Assembly (NCBI GenBank): GCA_944470555.2 | Contig: OX104127.1 | Coordinates: 157,021,276 to 157,085,275 of the forward strand | Length of the DNA stretch: 64,000 bases | Direction of reading: 5' to 3' | Source of the DNA: Heterobilharzia americana | Lineage: Eukaryota > Platyhelminthes > Trematoda > Strigeidida > Schistosomatidae | In this document: in pieces, positions 11,216 through 24,099 of the stretch | How positions within the stretch are numbered: the first letter of the stretch is position 1 | Layout of the letters: each line of letters opens with the position of its first letter | Notes under the pieces: model-generated | Told to the model about the DNA's origin: nothing | Database searches by the model: none | What the model saw: the letters and a program-made list of their open reading frames with translations, nothing else | Position numbers and translations under genes: made by a program

Positions 11216-11870
11216 GTCACAATCCTTCCTTGAGTTTTTTTTATTACTCCAATATTCATCTTACTCTGATTGACTGATTACTTTTATTGCTTTTACTTCC
11301 CTACATTTTTACATGGTAGTTCTAATTTTTCATTAAAATTCTTATAATATTTTATTCAGATTATTAACCATTATTTTTCATCTGTTTATTTACTAACCTA
11401 TTTTAGTCATCATCTCAATTGACTGTATATTTTCATGATACACCCAGTAATTACGCAATCTCTTCCAATTCCATATAAGACTTGTTTATTTGATTTATAA
11501 CACACAGTGAGTGATATAGTATTATTTAATTGATGACCATTTGAGTATAAATGATCACTGTTCATAATCATATCAATGCAATCACACTACTTTCAACATA
11601 TGATTTTTTATGGGCCTGTCACTAGTGTTCTTCGATTTCATCAATAATAAGTTTTCCACTATAGGTTTTGTGTCAATTCCTAATAAACGTGTTGGGTGTT
11701 AGTTGATTCGATGAATGAAGATTCAGTAATCAATCTCTTAACCTCACTTAGTTTACTAGTCGGCCCTAAACTCGGATAAAGAGGGAAATTTAGGCACAGG
11801 GCTAGCAACCCTACCCTACCCCGTAAAACTAACTCCATAGCTAAAGAAACTTCAAATCACAAAGAAAATG
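11216..11870. other. Unassigned stretch
   Basis: AT-rich sequence with no recognised coding or repeat structure, between the Penelope-like remnant and the RTE-like copy. Confidence 0.4.
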
Positions 11871-11879
11871 CAAAACATA

Positions 11880-14720
<2,841 letters not shown>

Positions 14721-14734
14721 AATAATCAATCCCT

Positions 14735-14942
14735 CACTTTCTCCACCTAGTTATAGTTGCCTTGAGTACATTAGTTGTATCCCACCCATCCTATCATGTG
14801 ATTGTATGTTAATGCACACGTTGCAATTGTCGACTTACTTTCTAATTATTGTTTTTATTGGGATCTGTTATTCTACCTTTAGCTAAATTGGTATGTTCCG
14901 CTAATCTAAATGAATCCAACCGGCTAGTTTGACTTATGTGCT
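14735..14942 (-). mobile_element. Penelope-like element 3' part, inverted arm
   Basis: Reverse complement of 15420-15628 with high identity (for example CCACCTAGTTATAGTTGCCT against its complement near 15597-15616). Encodes on the - strand the GIY-YIG/C-terminal region in degraded form. Forms an inverted pair with the arm at 15420-15628. Confidence 0.8.
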
Positions 14943-15079
14943 TGACCTCACGGTAATTACATGGACTTCAGGACATTTCATCCAATGTCAGTCAGTGAAG
15001 GCAGGTTTAGTCATATGTCTAAATGACAGAGCTAGAAAACTGACTAGTCAGTACAAAGACCTAAACAAGAACTGAAACA

Positions 15080-15630
15080 TATAAAAAAAGCCCTAGTAAC
15101 TAATAATTATCCTCCACAGTTTATTAAGAAGTCTTTAAGTACACGTAAGAAACAAAATAACAGTAACATGAATACGAATACTAATGACAACACGAGTAGA
15201 AATAAGTTGAAAGCTTCTATTGTGTTACCATACCATATAGGGAAAGTACATCAGAAACTTTACGTAAGGTTTTCAGCAAAGCTGGAATTAAAGTGGCGTT
15301 TAAACCTACAAAGTCATTGAGAAATGAGCTTCGTCGGCTTCAGGATCCGATAGAAACAATTAAGTAAAATAATCGAATCTATCAAATTTCATGCAATGAA
15401 TGTGACGGGTCAAGTAAATAGGTGAAACTAGCCGGTTGCATTCATTTAAATTAGCAGAACATACCAATTTAGCTAAAGGTGGAATGGCAGATCTCAATAA
15501 GATCAGTAATCTAGAAAGTAAATCGACAATTGCAACGTGTGCATTAACACACAATCACATGATAGGATGGGTGGGATACAACCAATGTACTCAAGCAACT
15601 ATAACTAGGTGGAGAGAGTGAGAAATTGTC
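15080..15630 (+). mobile_element. Penelope-like element, 3' region
   Basis: Frames give ASIVLPYHIGKVHQKL, then FHAMNVTGQVNR, then NLAEHTNLAKGGMADLNKIS, STIATCALTHNHMIGW. This is the order found at Penelope-like C-termini (LPY...; 'ISC..C' start of the GIY-YIG domain; 'S.IATHAL...H.I.W' end). Stops are present. Paired with the inverted arm at 14735-14942. Confidence 0.75.
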
Positions 15631-15639
15631 TATTATTAT

Positions 15640-15890
15640 TTTCAGCGATGTTACCCATAACCTTTAACCACTGATTTCTTTCGTCTCGAGAACACCAACC
15701 ACGTAGTCACGTCTTGCTCTGGCCACCCTAAACTCTTTTCCAACCTTATTCAACTTCCGCCAGCATGACAGGTTGAGGTAGGCAATAGATCGGTATGCGC
15801 AGTACAAGTTCAAGATATCTCAGACGATAAAGGTGTACAACTTTATCAATCATTTTTCCCCAGACGGTGATTCCACTAAATACTATCTGA
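15640..15890. other. Unassigned stretch
   Basis: No gene recognised. Contains some GC-richer blocks without a match elsewhere in the window. Confidence 0.35.
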
Positions 15891-15894
15891 GATA

Positions 15895-16035
15895 GCCAAG
15901 GTTTAGCAAACTTGCATTACTATTACTGGGTGATGAATGGAAATGAAAAGAAAATTAGGATCGCATCAGGATTCCCACCAGCGACCTTCGGGGTTATCGA
16001 CCCACTATTCTACCAACTATAAAAGAAGAAATCTA
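15895..16035 (+). repeat. tRNA-like dispersed repeat, family F (partial)
   Basis: ACTGGGTGATGAATGGAAAT and the following bases match 27470-27600 and 62080-62170. tRNA-like (CCCACTATTCTACCAACTAT resembles the D-arm complement of a tRNA). Confidence 0.6.
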
Positions 16036-16261
16036 CGCTTGTTCACCTATTTTGGGCCCAGAATAATTCATATATATACGTTTTTTGAAGAATCACAACT
16101 ACATATGTGTATTGATTAATTCAGCTCAACTCAACAAAAAGTAGCACAAACATTCGAGCTACATATGAAGAAGTGATTCATGCATTGCTTCGAAACAGAA
16201 ACTTAACAATTCCATTTATTGTGTAATATTGGTGCTGTTGTTAGTACCAATCACTATTAAC

Positions 16262-16918
16262 TGAAGAAATCTAAAGGAAGTTGTCTTTTTCACCTACCTA
16301 CCTGTCTGGGCAGCATCCTTTCTACTACAGGCGGCACAGGCGAGGATGTCAAAACCAGGATCTGAAAAGCAAGACAGGCTTTCATTAATCTGAAATCAGT
16401 ATGGAGATCTACTGCACTCAACACAAAGAACAAGATCCGGATATTCAACATCAATGTCAATTCAGTGCTGCAATATGGTTCGGAAACTTGGAATGTCATG
16501 GAATCATTTCCAACAAACTACAGACATTGGTCAACAGCTGACTACACTGACTCGATACTGAAGATCAGCTGGCCAGAATAATGAGAATAGGTAACAAGGA
16601 ACTCTGGCTGGTGACGAACCAACCAAGAACCTATCACCCAACAAATATGCACTGGAAGGAGTGGAGATAGAGATGGATTGGGCATACACTGAGAGGCCGA
16701 TTGAGGACATCACGCACCAGGCCAGTCGCTCGAGTGGAATCCAAAGGGGAAACGACGAGTAAGGCGTCCGACTGTGACATGGAGGAGATAGTGTGAGGAA
16801 GAAATGAAAGGTTGCGGTCAGTCGTGGAGCCATGTTAAGGAGACAGACTGAAGAGAAGAAAGTGGAATGGAGACGTGCTACTGAAGCCCTATGTTCCACT
16901 AGGAACCCAAGGGAAAAA
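16262..16918 (+). mobile_element. RTE-like non-LTR 3' fragment (copy e)
   Basis: Same C-terminal RT region as copies a, c, d and h: the CACCTACCTACC block (near 16290-16301), CTACAGGCGGCACAGGCGAG, then ATCCGGATATTCAACATCAA, and the terminus CCACTAGGAACCCAAGGG near 16895. Frameshifted. It lies only about 50 bases from the splice donor of a MOCS3 rhodanese exon. Confidence 0.8.
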
Positions 16919-16969
16919 TAATAAATAATAATAATATATATGTAATATTGGAAAGTAAAATATGCATAC

Positions 16970-19900
16970 CAGGAAAAGGTAGGGTAGCACCTTTATTACT
17001 GATCCCATTGTCAATAGCCTCTCGGATATCAGATATAACTGATTCACGAAAAAGTTCATTGAACGGAATATCTAATAAATAAAAAACGATGATTTATTGT
17101 AGAGAAATAGTAAATGGCTTGTAAAACATAAGTTAAGTAATAAATAGATTTTCAGACATACATCCCCGTATCATGCCTCCGTGGCATAGTGAGTAACCCC
17201 TCAGCATTTAAAGTGATGGCTACGAGGTTCAAATCTTAGTGAGAGCAACATCACTTACTGGGGTGCAGGCATATCTAGTTAACGAGTCCCGAAATAGGAC
17301 GAAACAAGCGTCCTGGATTCCTCGGCTAGCCACAACCAACCAAATTACCATAAAACCCCATACTCTGTTGTTTAACATCTTCTTAACTACTTGCTCAAAT
17401 ACTACTTAATTTATTTCTCATAATCATGAAAATTTTCTTCAAACCTCAGTAAACGACATTATTTACCATGCAAATGTATCCATACTCTCACGATAACATC
17501 TTACGCATCTTATGTGATACATTTCCAATTGAGTTGGATTAGTAGCTGGAGATTTGTGCATACAATATTTTGTACAAAGAGTGGAAGCAATCATACATCG
17601 AGTCAGTGCTGATTACGATAAAAATCAGTATAGCTCACTGATATATTACTGCTAACTATTGGGAAGACTGGATAAAATAATCTATGATACCAAAAGGTAT
17701 CCTCTCCATAAAAAATTATTCTTTCATTAGAATTTAAGGTAGTTGAAAAATATTTATGTGTACAAATTACTGACCGTCTGCTATATACCCCCTATTTGGC
17801 ATAGCCTTTGACCGATCTTTTGCCCATGACCTTGAAATAATCTATCATACCTGTTTTTACACATTACTAGTTTTTCTACTCTGCCCTCTCAAGGTTGAAC
17901 ACTCATTGGTTGTTCACTATTTTAACCTAAATGTGGATTGTGTTCTCAAGGTCATTTGGAAATCTGTGTATACTCAGCATCGCTCTCAACTGTATTGACT
18001 GTCTAGTGTTAATGCTTGTATTACACCGTCGTTGATTGGACCGAATTGATCAGCCTCTGTTGGTACATGGGCTCCTATGCGGATGCCTCAAAATTGCCTG
18101 TCTTTTAATTATGTATAGTAATGATGGGCAGCAGCTAGCACTGGAATCCAGAATGCGCGTTTCGTCCTATTTGGAACTCGTCAGCTGGATGTACCTGCCT
18201 CCCAGTGACCGATTTTGTTCCCACTGGGTTGTTCTCACGTTTAAAGTGATCGCTCCCGAGTCCCGTTGGGAACAACATCACTCACTAGGAGGCAGGTACA
18301 TCCAGCTGATGAGTCTCAAATAGGACGAAAGGTGCATCCTGGATTCCACTGCTCGCCACTGCCCAACATTACTATACATGTATTGACTGTTGTTTATCTC
18401 CTCTTTTTGTGTTCGCCTGTTAGTGATATTGTTGTTGTAGTGGTTGACGTTCTGATTTGCTTTAGATTCGTTTTGTATCGCTAGTAGACTTTTAGGTCAA
18501 CTACCGGTTCATAGCACCATCAACTCATATCACGAAGACAGGGCTATTATCCTTCACATAAATTAATTATTTGATTGATAATAAGTGAGTTTTAGACATT
18601 AGTCTTACATTAACCCTAAACAAGTAGGTAGGGATAATGTACCAGCAAAAGACAATGCTATACACCGACCAATGTTTACGAGTTACCTAAGATCTACTTG
18701 ATTGAGTGCAAGTCGCGGGAGGAAATGAGACAGACAGATCGATAAGGAACCTAACATTAAAATTATATCACTAGTGGAGATAATGGACGCCAATATACCA
18801 TATTTGTGTGTTTGTAAAACAGGTTATTACTATTTATTATTATTAGTCCCTTGAGTTCCTAATGGAACATAGGGCTTCAGTAGCACGTCTCCAGTGACCT
18901 CTGTTCTCTGAGATCTTTTCAACCTGGTTCCACGACAACCCACAAGCTCTCATTTCCTCTTCGCACGATCTCCTCCATGTCACCCTCGGACGTCCAACTC
19001 GTCACCTCCCATCGGGGTTCGACTCCAGGGCCTGGCCTGACGCGTGATGTCCCCAGTCGGCCTTCTCAATGCATGCCCAATCCATCTCCACTTCCTTCCA
19101 ATATGTATCTGTTGTGTGATAGGCTCTTGGTTGGCTCGTTTCCAGAGCTCCTTGTTGCCTATTCTTTCTGGTAATCCATCTGAGCTTCAGTAGCGAGCCA
19201 GCGTAAGCAGTTGTTGATGAATGTCTGTAGTTTATTGGAAATGCCTTTCGTAACGCTCCAAGTCTCTGAACCATACAGGAGCACTGACTTGACTGGTATT
19301 AATGTTGAGAATCCGGATCTTGTTCCACATGCTGAGTGCAGAAGATCTCCACACTGGTTTCAGACTAATGAAGGTCTGTCTTGCTTTTCCAATTCTGACT
19401 TTGACATCCTCGTCTGTCCCGCCTGTAGTTGATAGGTGAAGGAGGTTACTTCCTTTGAGTTTCTCCCATTGATGGTGATTGAAGTTTGTTGTTGCTGTTG
19501 TTGGAGTTGTTGGTGCGGTATCTTCATCACTTCTGTCTTCTCTATATTCACCTGAAGTCCCGTCTTCGCTGCCTCTTCTATCAACCTGTTAGTTTTCGCC
19601 TGTAGGTCTTCAAGTTTGTGTGACATCAGGCACAAGTCATCACTGGCGAAATCCAGATCATCTAGGTTCTTTTCCGCAGTCCAGCGTATCTCCCTCTTCT
19701 CACAGCGCCTCACTGTTTACTGCATGATCCAGTCGACCACAATCAGGAATATCATAGGTGATAGTAGGTGGCAGCCTTGTTTCACTCCTCCCTGTCTTCA
19801 CTTCAAAAGCATCACTGAGCTTCCCATTGTGAATTACTTGGCTGGCATGTGGCGTCTTCATATAGTTGTTGAATGAGGCTGATAAAGGTTTGCGGTACTC

Positions 19901-21651
19901 CGTAGTAATGAAACAGTTTCCAAATTACCTCTCGGTAAACAGGTTAATTGACTAAAATGAATAATTAAGAACAAAAAAACAAATATGATGATGAACAACT
20001 TACGCAACGATGACTTCAAATGGCAGATATCGAATTCAGTCTTCGGGCGTATATCGATAAGCAAGTACGACGATTGAGAGTCTATATAATTTTTTAATTG
20101 CTAAACAAAATAATTGTTATATATATACACACACGGAAAACATTTTTATTTACTTGAACAGTAATACGACGATTATTCATAATCATATTCATATTCCGTG
20201 GCTGTCAAATGAAAAATAATAAAAAAACATGACACATGAATGACTAATATCACTCGAAAGGAAACTATTACATAAATTAACAAAACTTTCAATGCCACAT
20301 CAACCTTATTCGCTAAGAAATTATACGTATGTCTGCACTTCGTGAGAAATACTTTCATAAGGCGCAAAGTTTCTCAACCATCACACAGAAACACTGACTT
20401 TCTTAACTGAGATTAGTGTTGAAAATCCGGATCTTGTTCACGCTTTATGCTGAATGCAGTGCAGTAGATCTCCACATTGATTACTGCAGATTATTGAAAA
20501 AAGACCTGTCTCGTTGTCTTTCCGATTCCGGATGGCTTTAACATCCTCAGCTGTGCCTGTGCCACCTGTAGTTGAGTCGTTGCTGTGTAGTTAGGTAGGT
20601 AGGTGTGGGGTGGTAGGAGGTAGGTAGGTGGGTAGGTAGGTAGGTAGGTAGGTAGGTAGGTAGGTAGGTAGGTAGGGGACATAGAGAACTCCGTTTAGAT
20701 TTCTCCCCTTCATGATGACTGGTGATTGGTGATTGTTGTTGTTTGTTGGGTATTTTCATCACCTCTGTCTTCTCTACACTCACTCGAAGTCACGTTTTCA
20801 TTGCCCTACCTCTTCTGTCAACTTGTTCTTGTTTGATTGTAGATTTTCGAGTTTTTACTTTCTAGACACTAGACATAAATCATCATGGGGTCTTTTCATC
20901 GGTCAGACAGCGTATGCCCATCTTTTTTCACAGCTCCTTAAGGTTTACTGCATGATCCAGTCGACCACAATCAGGAAGATAGTCGGTGATAATAGGCGAC
21001 AACCTTGTCTTACTCCTGTCTTCACTTCAAAGACATCACTGAGCTTTCCATTGTGAAACACTCCATAAATACTTAAATGTGTATTGTGTTCTCTTTTCTA
21101 GATTATGACAATTAATGATAATGAGTGATTATTCAAGATGAAATAGAATTCTAGGCAGCATAAGGATTTGAATCAGTGATCATCGAGTTCCCTACTACAA
21201 ATTCTATCAACCACAGTCATCTAACATTATCAAACTGACAATCGATATCATTATCCATCTCTCCAATTCACCTCAATTTAAATTGGGATGAGAAGTCCTG
21301 ACTGAGTAATCACTGTGGATACTATAGAACGATAGTAATGAATCATGAATCGAAGTGATATCATTGGTGACTAGAGTAAAATATAAATCTAGTCAGAAGC
21401 GAAGTCCCCATAGCTCATTTGACAGATCATAGAACTGCTAACCCTAAAGTTGCTGGTATGAATCTTGTCGCAACCTAAATTCTTACTTCTCTTTCAGTTA
21501 TAACTGTGTCAAACTAGGGCCATCTTAATTAGTTGAAGGCATCGAAGATAGTCAAATACACATTATGAAATTATTCATAGAATTAAGTAACATAGTCTAA
21601 TTTTTGATAAATATAAACTCTTACCATTTGATTGCTTGTAATTTCTAATAA
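16970..21651 (-). CDS. MOCS3: MOCS3/UBA4-type, rhodanese-domain part (3 exons seen)
   Basis: Read on the - strand: a probable 27-base exon 21651-21625, then 20081-20004, then 17071-16970. All have AG/GT borders and each ends in phase 1. Joined, they read NYKQSND / SQSSYLLIDIRPKTEFDICH / LKSSL / HIPFNELFRESV ... LPFP. This matches the start of the MOCS3 C-terminal rhodanese domain, which transfers persulfide sulfur to the thiocarboxylate carrier (family pattern DYK..LDS....LLDVRP..E.DICRL..ALHIP). The active-site cysteine loop follows the last seen exon and was not found. The previous E1 exons are on the opposite strand at 2.2-8.2 kb, and the entry phase (1) fits the exit phase of exon 8168-8230. 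The 27-base exon is the least certain. Introns hold RTE-like copies f and g and SINEs. Confidence 0.86.
17155..17345 (+). mobile_element. Sm-alpha-type SINE, 5'-truncated (copy 4)
   Basis: Lacks the leader but keeps the tRNA-like block (CCGTGGCATAGTGAGTAACC, 17178-17197) and hammerhead tail. It lies in the intron upstream of the 17071-16970 rhodanese exon, antisense to the gene. Confidence 0.8.
17271..17319 (+). ncRNA. Hammerhead-like sequence, core mutated
   Basis: Stem II (GTCCC...GGAC), GAAA, GCGTC and CTGGATTCC are kept, but the CTGACGA box reads GTTAACGA, and ATCCAG reads ATCTAG. Probably inactive. Confidence 0.6.
17346..17780. other. Unassigned intron-like stretch
   Basis: AT-rich, between a SINE and repeat C, within the MOCS3-type rhodanese-half intron. 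No exon seen. Confidence 0.4.
17785..18005 (-). repeat. Dispersed repeat, family C (inverted copy)
   Basis: Its reverse complement aligns with 6050-6230 across GCTGAGTATACACAGATTTC and GGTTAAAATAGTGAACAACC. It ends where the Sm-alpha-type leader starts. Confidence 0.65.
18145..18190 (-). ncRNA. Hammerhead ribozyme (minus strand member of a pair)
   Basis: On the - strand: ATCCAG, CTGACGA, GTTCC...GGAC, GAAA, CGCGCATT, CTGGAT. Core complete. The cleavage triplet is ATT, which still fits the NUH rule. Confidence 0.75.
18300..18344 (+). ncRNA. Hammerhead ribozyme (plus strand member of a pair)
   Basis: ATCCAG, CTGATGA, GTCTC...GGAC, GAAA, GGTGCATC, CTGGAT. Core complete, cleavage after ATC. This copy uses CTGATGA, the consensus core. 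Confidence 0.8.
18373..18825. other. Unassigned stretch
   Basis: No gene or known repeat recognised; lies in the MOCS3-type rhodanese-half intron. Confidence 0.35.
18826..19905 (-). mobile_element. RTE-like non-LTR 3' half (copy f)
   Basis: On the - strand it runs from the RT region to the shared 3' terminus (TTGAGTTCCTAATGGAACAT near 18852, with an ATT-rich tail). Frames include GEKREIRWTAEKNLDDLDF followed by ASDDL (aspartate box region), LINRLIEEAAKTGLQVNIEK, and RLGALRKAFPINYRHSS. A fairly well kept copy, yet frameshifted. It lies between rhodanese exons 20081-20004 and 17071-16970. Confidence 0.85.
20105..20350. other. Intron sequence, unassigned
   Basis: AT-rich intron between the 27-base exon and the 20081-20004 exon. 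No shared repeat noticed. Confidence 0.4.
20360..21062 (-). mobile_element. RTE-like non-LTR fragment (copy g)
   Basis: The - strand order is: [21 protein letters not shown] region (near 21050-21000), VDWIMQ (near 20955), degraded aspartate box (near 20890), a VEKTEVMKIPN frame (near 20780), a CTAC tract, then the RIFNTNL region near 20430. Truncated before the 3' terminus. Confidence 0.8.
20590..20677. repeat. (GTAG)n microsatellite in RTE-like copy g
   Basis: Pure GTAG units at about 20632-20676, with an interrupted outer part from 20590. On the - strand this is a run of CTAC at the point where other copies read TTCACCTACCTACC, i.e. the codons for the conserved 'FTYLGS' of the RT. The tract is an expansion of that motif. 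Confidence 0.95.
21140..21540 (+). repeat. tRNA-like dispersed repeat, family F
   Basis: AATCGATATCATTATCCATC, then AGTCCTGACTGAGTAATCAC, then a tRNA-like block near 21412-21470 (CCCATAGCTCATTTGACAGA). Shared with 23510-23770, 27470-27890 and 62070-62410. Confidence 0.6.
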
Positions 21652-21999
21652 CTAAAATTTTGATCTTTGTGTTTTTATATTGTATACTTGATTGATTACA
21701 CGTGATAAACAGATGTATAAGTAAATTTCACTCCATTGTTCAACATATCAATGATTGTACTTCTTTAATTGTACGCATTACATTAAGTTCATTTATATTC
21801 TTATCATCTGCTCAATAGTTTACATAGAAATTGTTAATTATACGAATATCTATTATAAAGGGAAACAATTGAACAAAGAATTTCTATTCTTAAAGTCGTT
21901 TAACTAGCTTAGTGATGATAGAGTTATGCATTTTTCTTAGATTGACTAGAAATAAATGATAATATTTTCATAAAGTCAACTAAGATTTCAAGCTACTTT

Positions 22000-22300
22000 C
22001 ATCATGGAGTGACATCAATTGAGGAACCTTTGAAAACTTGGATAGCTGTTTCATCCTAGTGAGGGAATACTTAATAGTACGCACTCGGACAAGGATATGG
22101 ACCGAACTCAGGACTTTTAGGTTTCACGCTGAACCCGTTAATCACTCATGACTGAGTAGGAGTCCAACGGTTCACAGTTTCCAACTCCTGTCAATTCATG
22201 ATATAGCCCAGCTATCACCCAAGGTCTTCAGTTGACATACTCTTCCCTACCGACTGGTTGACTGTACAAGCCACAGCTTCTCATCAGAAATTCCGGATAT
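22000..22300 (+). repeat. tRNA-like dispersed repeat, family B
   Basis: Contains GGTTTCACGCTGAACCCGTT and GGTTCACAGTTTCCAACTCC, matching 9724-9960 and 50870-51130. Confidence 0.7.
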
Positions 22301-22329
22301 CTATCTGGAAGCATATCACTAATGGGGAT

Positions 22330-22720
22330 GATACAGTTATGTATTGAGGTGAATGGGGATTTCAGTTTTGAGGTGGTATTCATCATGAGCTGATGTCATT
22401 TGGAGAAAAGCTGTAGACCTGTGAACACTGGACAGCTGTATCGTCGTAGTATGGCAATACTAAGAAGTAAGAACTTACGACCCGGCTACGGATCGAACTC
22501 AGGGCCTTCACTTCTTGCAGTAAACCCTTAAACTATTCATCCACTAGGTCAGAGTTCAACATACAGTTCATAGTTCCTACTTCTGTCACTTTGCGATATA
22601 TCGCAACTATCCACCAATTTTCTTATTCACGATTCACGTAAATTCCTACTGATCAACTTTATATGTCACAGTTTCTCATTAGAACTTCAGGATAGCCATC
22701 TCAATGTAAGTTAATTATGA
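22330..22720 (+). repeat. tRNA-like dispersed repeat, family B (second copy)
   Basis: GACCCGGCTACGGATCGAAC and TAGTTCCTACTTCTGTCACT match the copy just upstream, so the two copies lie in tandem about 370 bases apart. Confidence 0.65.
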
Positions 22721-23255
22721 GATGGATGAAGACAGACTTTTTACTAATGGTAACTTAACTCGACTTTAAGTCCTCTGTTGTTTTTAGATCTGTTAACAAA
22801 TGGTTATGGACATCCATTGTTCCATAGGCATCTTTTAGTGATTTGCAACAATTTCTTTCTTCAATTTATCCCGGAACAAGTCATTTTTCCTTTCTGAAAC
22901 CACATTCTACCTACCGCTTTATGATAATTTAAAAAAAAGGATACTAAGTAACATTTCACATGCACTTTCGATGAAATAACCTTGGGAGAGTACCATCTGT
23001 CGCATGTTATATTGCGAAATCTAGAATACATGACATCTTAAAAATGTTAGAAGAAGACAAGTCTCCCAAATTACGGCTATCTCATATAGTCAAAATAATG
23101 TAAGGCAGCAGTTCTGCATAAAACAGTATTGTCGATCTGAACATTTCTAACTTGGCATTCTCACACCATTTTACAGTATGACTAGTAGTTTAATTTCTGT
23201 CCCCATTGTAATTCGCTGACTGGTTAACTTTTATTCTTGCTACACGAATTTCTGC
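22721..23255. other. Unassigned stretch, possible retroelement debris
   Basis: A few short frames look RT-like on either strand, but nothing is firm. No MOCS3 exon with a Cys-x-x-Cys pair was found here, though the model needs one between here and the inversion end. Confidence 0.3.
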
Positions 23256-23259
23256 AATT

Positions 23260-23490
23260 GCGTACGAGGTAACATTTCATGTATGTACATACTCGTATTT
23301 TGGATTGATATATTATTACATTCTCGGAGTAATAAACTCTCGCATCTACCAGCTTCGGTCTTCGCTCTATTCGCCCCGGGGTTGCAGTCAGTGGCTCTTG
23401 CATACTAAGTTGACTGTCAGCTAAGCGTGCGTATCCTATTACTAGTAATATATATATATAACCGTTTGCCTACGAAGATATAACAGATAA
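23260..23490 (+). mobile_element. Possible solo LTR
   Basis: A GC-mixed block with AGTAATAAACTCTCGCATCT (poly(A) signal AATAAA) and then TCTTCGCTCTATTCGCCCCG and GGTTGCAGTCAGTGGCTCTT, ending in ...GATATAACA. This is the layout of an R/U5 segment of a retroviral-type LTR. No paired LTR or gag-pol found in the window, and ends not fixed. Confidence 0.3.
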
Positions 23491-23509
23491 TCAATCTGAT
23501 GCTCACCCC

Positions 23510-23770
23510 CCCCCGACCACCTCTCTAGTTCACTTTGATTTGAACTGAGTTCTGACTAAGCAGCCAGGATGAATACGACAGTAACGCGTCACGAATCCAT
23601 ACGTTAGTCGGGCAAAAGCCTTGATAACTGAGGTGAAATTTAAATCTGATCAGAAGCCGGGTCTCGCAGCTATTGGTAGAGCAATTTGCTGGTTCGAATC
23701 CTGCTACGGACCATATAGAAGTTACGGTTCATTGCGTACAGCACGTACATAGTTGCACTGCACTTCACTC
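23510..23770 (+). repeat. tRNA-like dispersed repeat, family F
   Basis: ACTAAGCAGCCAGGATGAAT, TAACGCGTCACGAATCCATA and AGTCGGGCAAAAGCCTTGAT match 27800-27890. They are followed by a tRNA-like block (GCTATTGGTAGAGCAATTTG and GGTTCGAATCCTGCTACGGA) with good internal A- and B-box likeness. Confidence 0.7.
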
Positions 23771-24099
23771 AACAATTTATGGTGAGAATTAACTTGACGT
23801 TTTACTGAAACAGTAATTAACCAGCAAGCCAGTAATCAGAAAGAAGCAGTTTCTAGTCTCTTCGTACTATCATTTGTTTCAGTTCACCCTCTTGGCATTA
23901 CTATCTGACTTTGATCCTAATAATTTTCTTTGTTTATGAAAACCCACTGACGTCTTGTCGCGTCATCCTTTCATAGCGCAGTATTTATTTATGTTTACCA
24001 GACTCGTCTTCACCTGTTGTTTCATCTTTCTTAAATATGGACAATCTTAATAACATCTGCAGATGTGATCCATCAATGCTGCCTCCGTTTAAATTGAGG

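Larger units (their letters stand above)
18006..18372. mobile_element. Head-to-head pair of Sm-alpha-type SINEs
   Basis: A leader on the + strand (18010-18115) is followed by an inverted tRNA/hammerhead part (18120-18240, - strand) and then by a + strand tRNA/hammerhead part (18225-18370). The result is two hammerheads pointing away from each other, about 110 bases apart. The short spacer (around 18208-18260) contains the two tRNA-like ends. Confidence 0.8.

Noticed and set aside
20581..20680. CRISPR-like array
   Set aside because: Plain tetranucleotide repeats without spacers.
22861..22930. Minus-strand VECGFRKEK as the second MOCS3 zinc-site exon
   Set aside because: Only one Cys, stop codons on both sides, no Cys-x-x-Cys.
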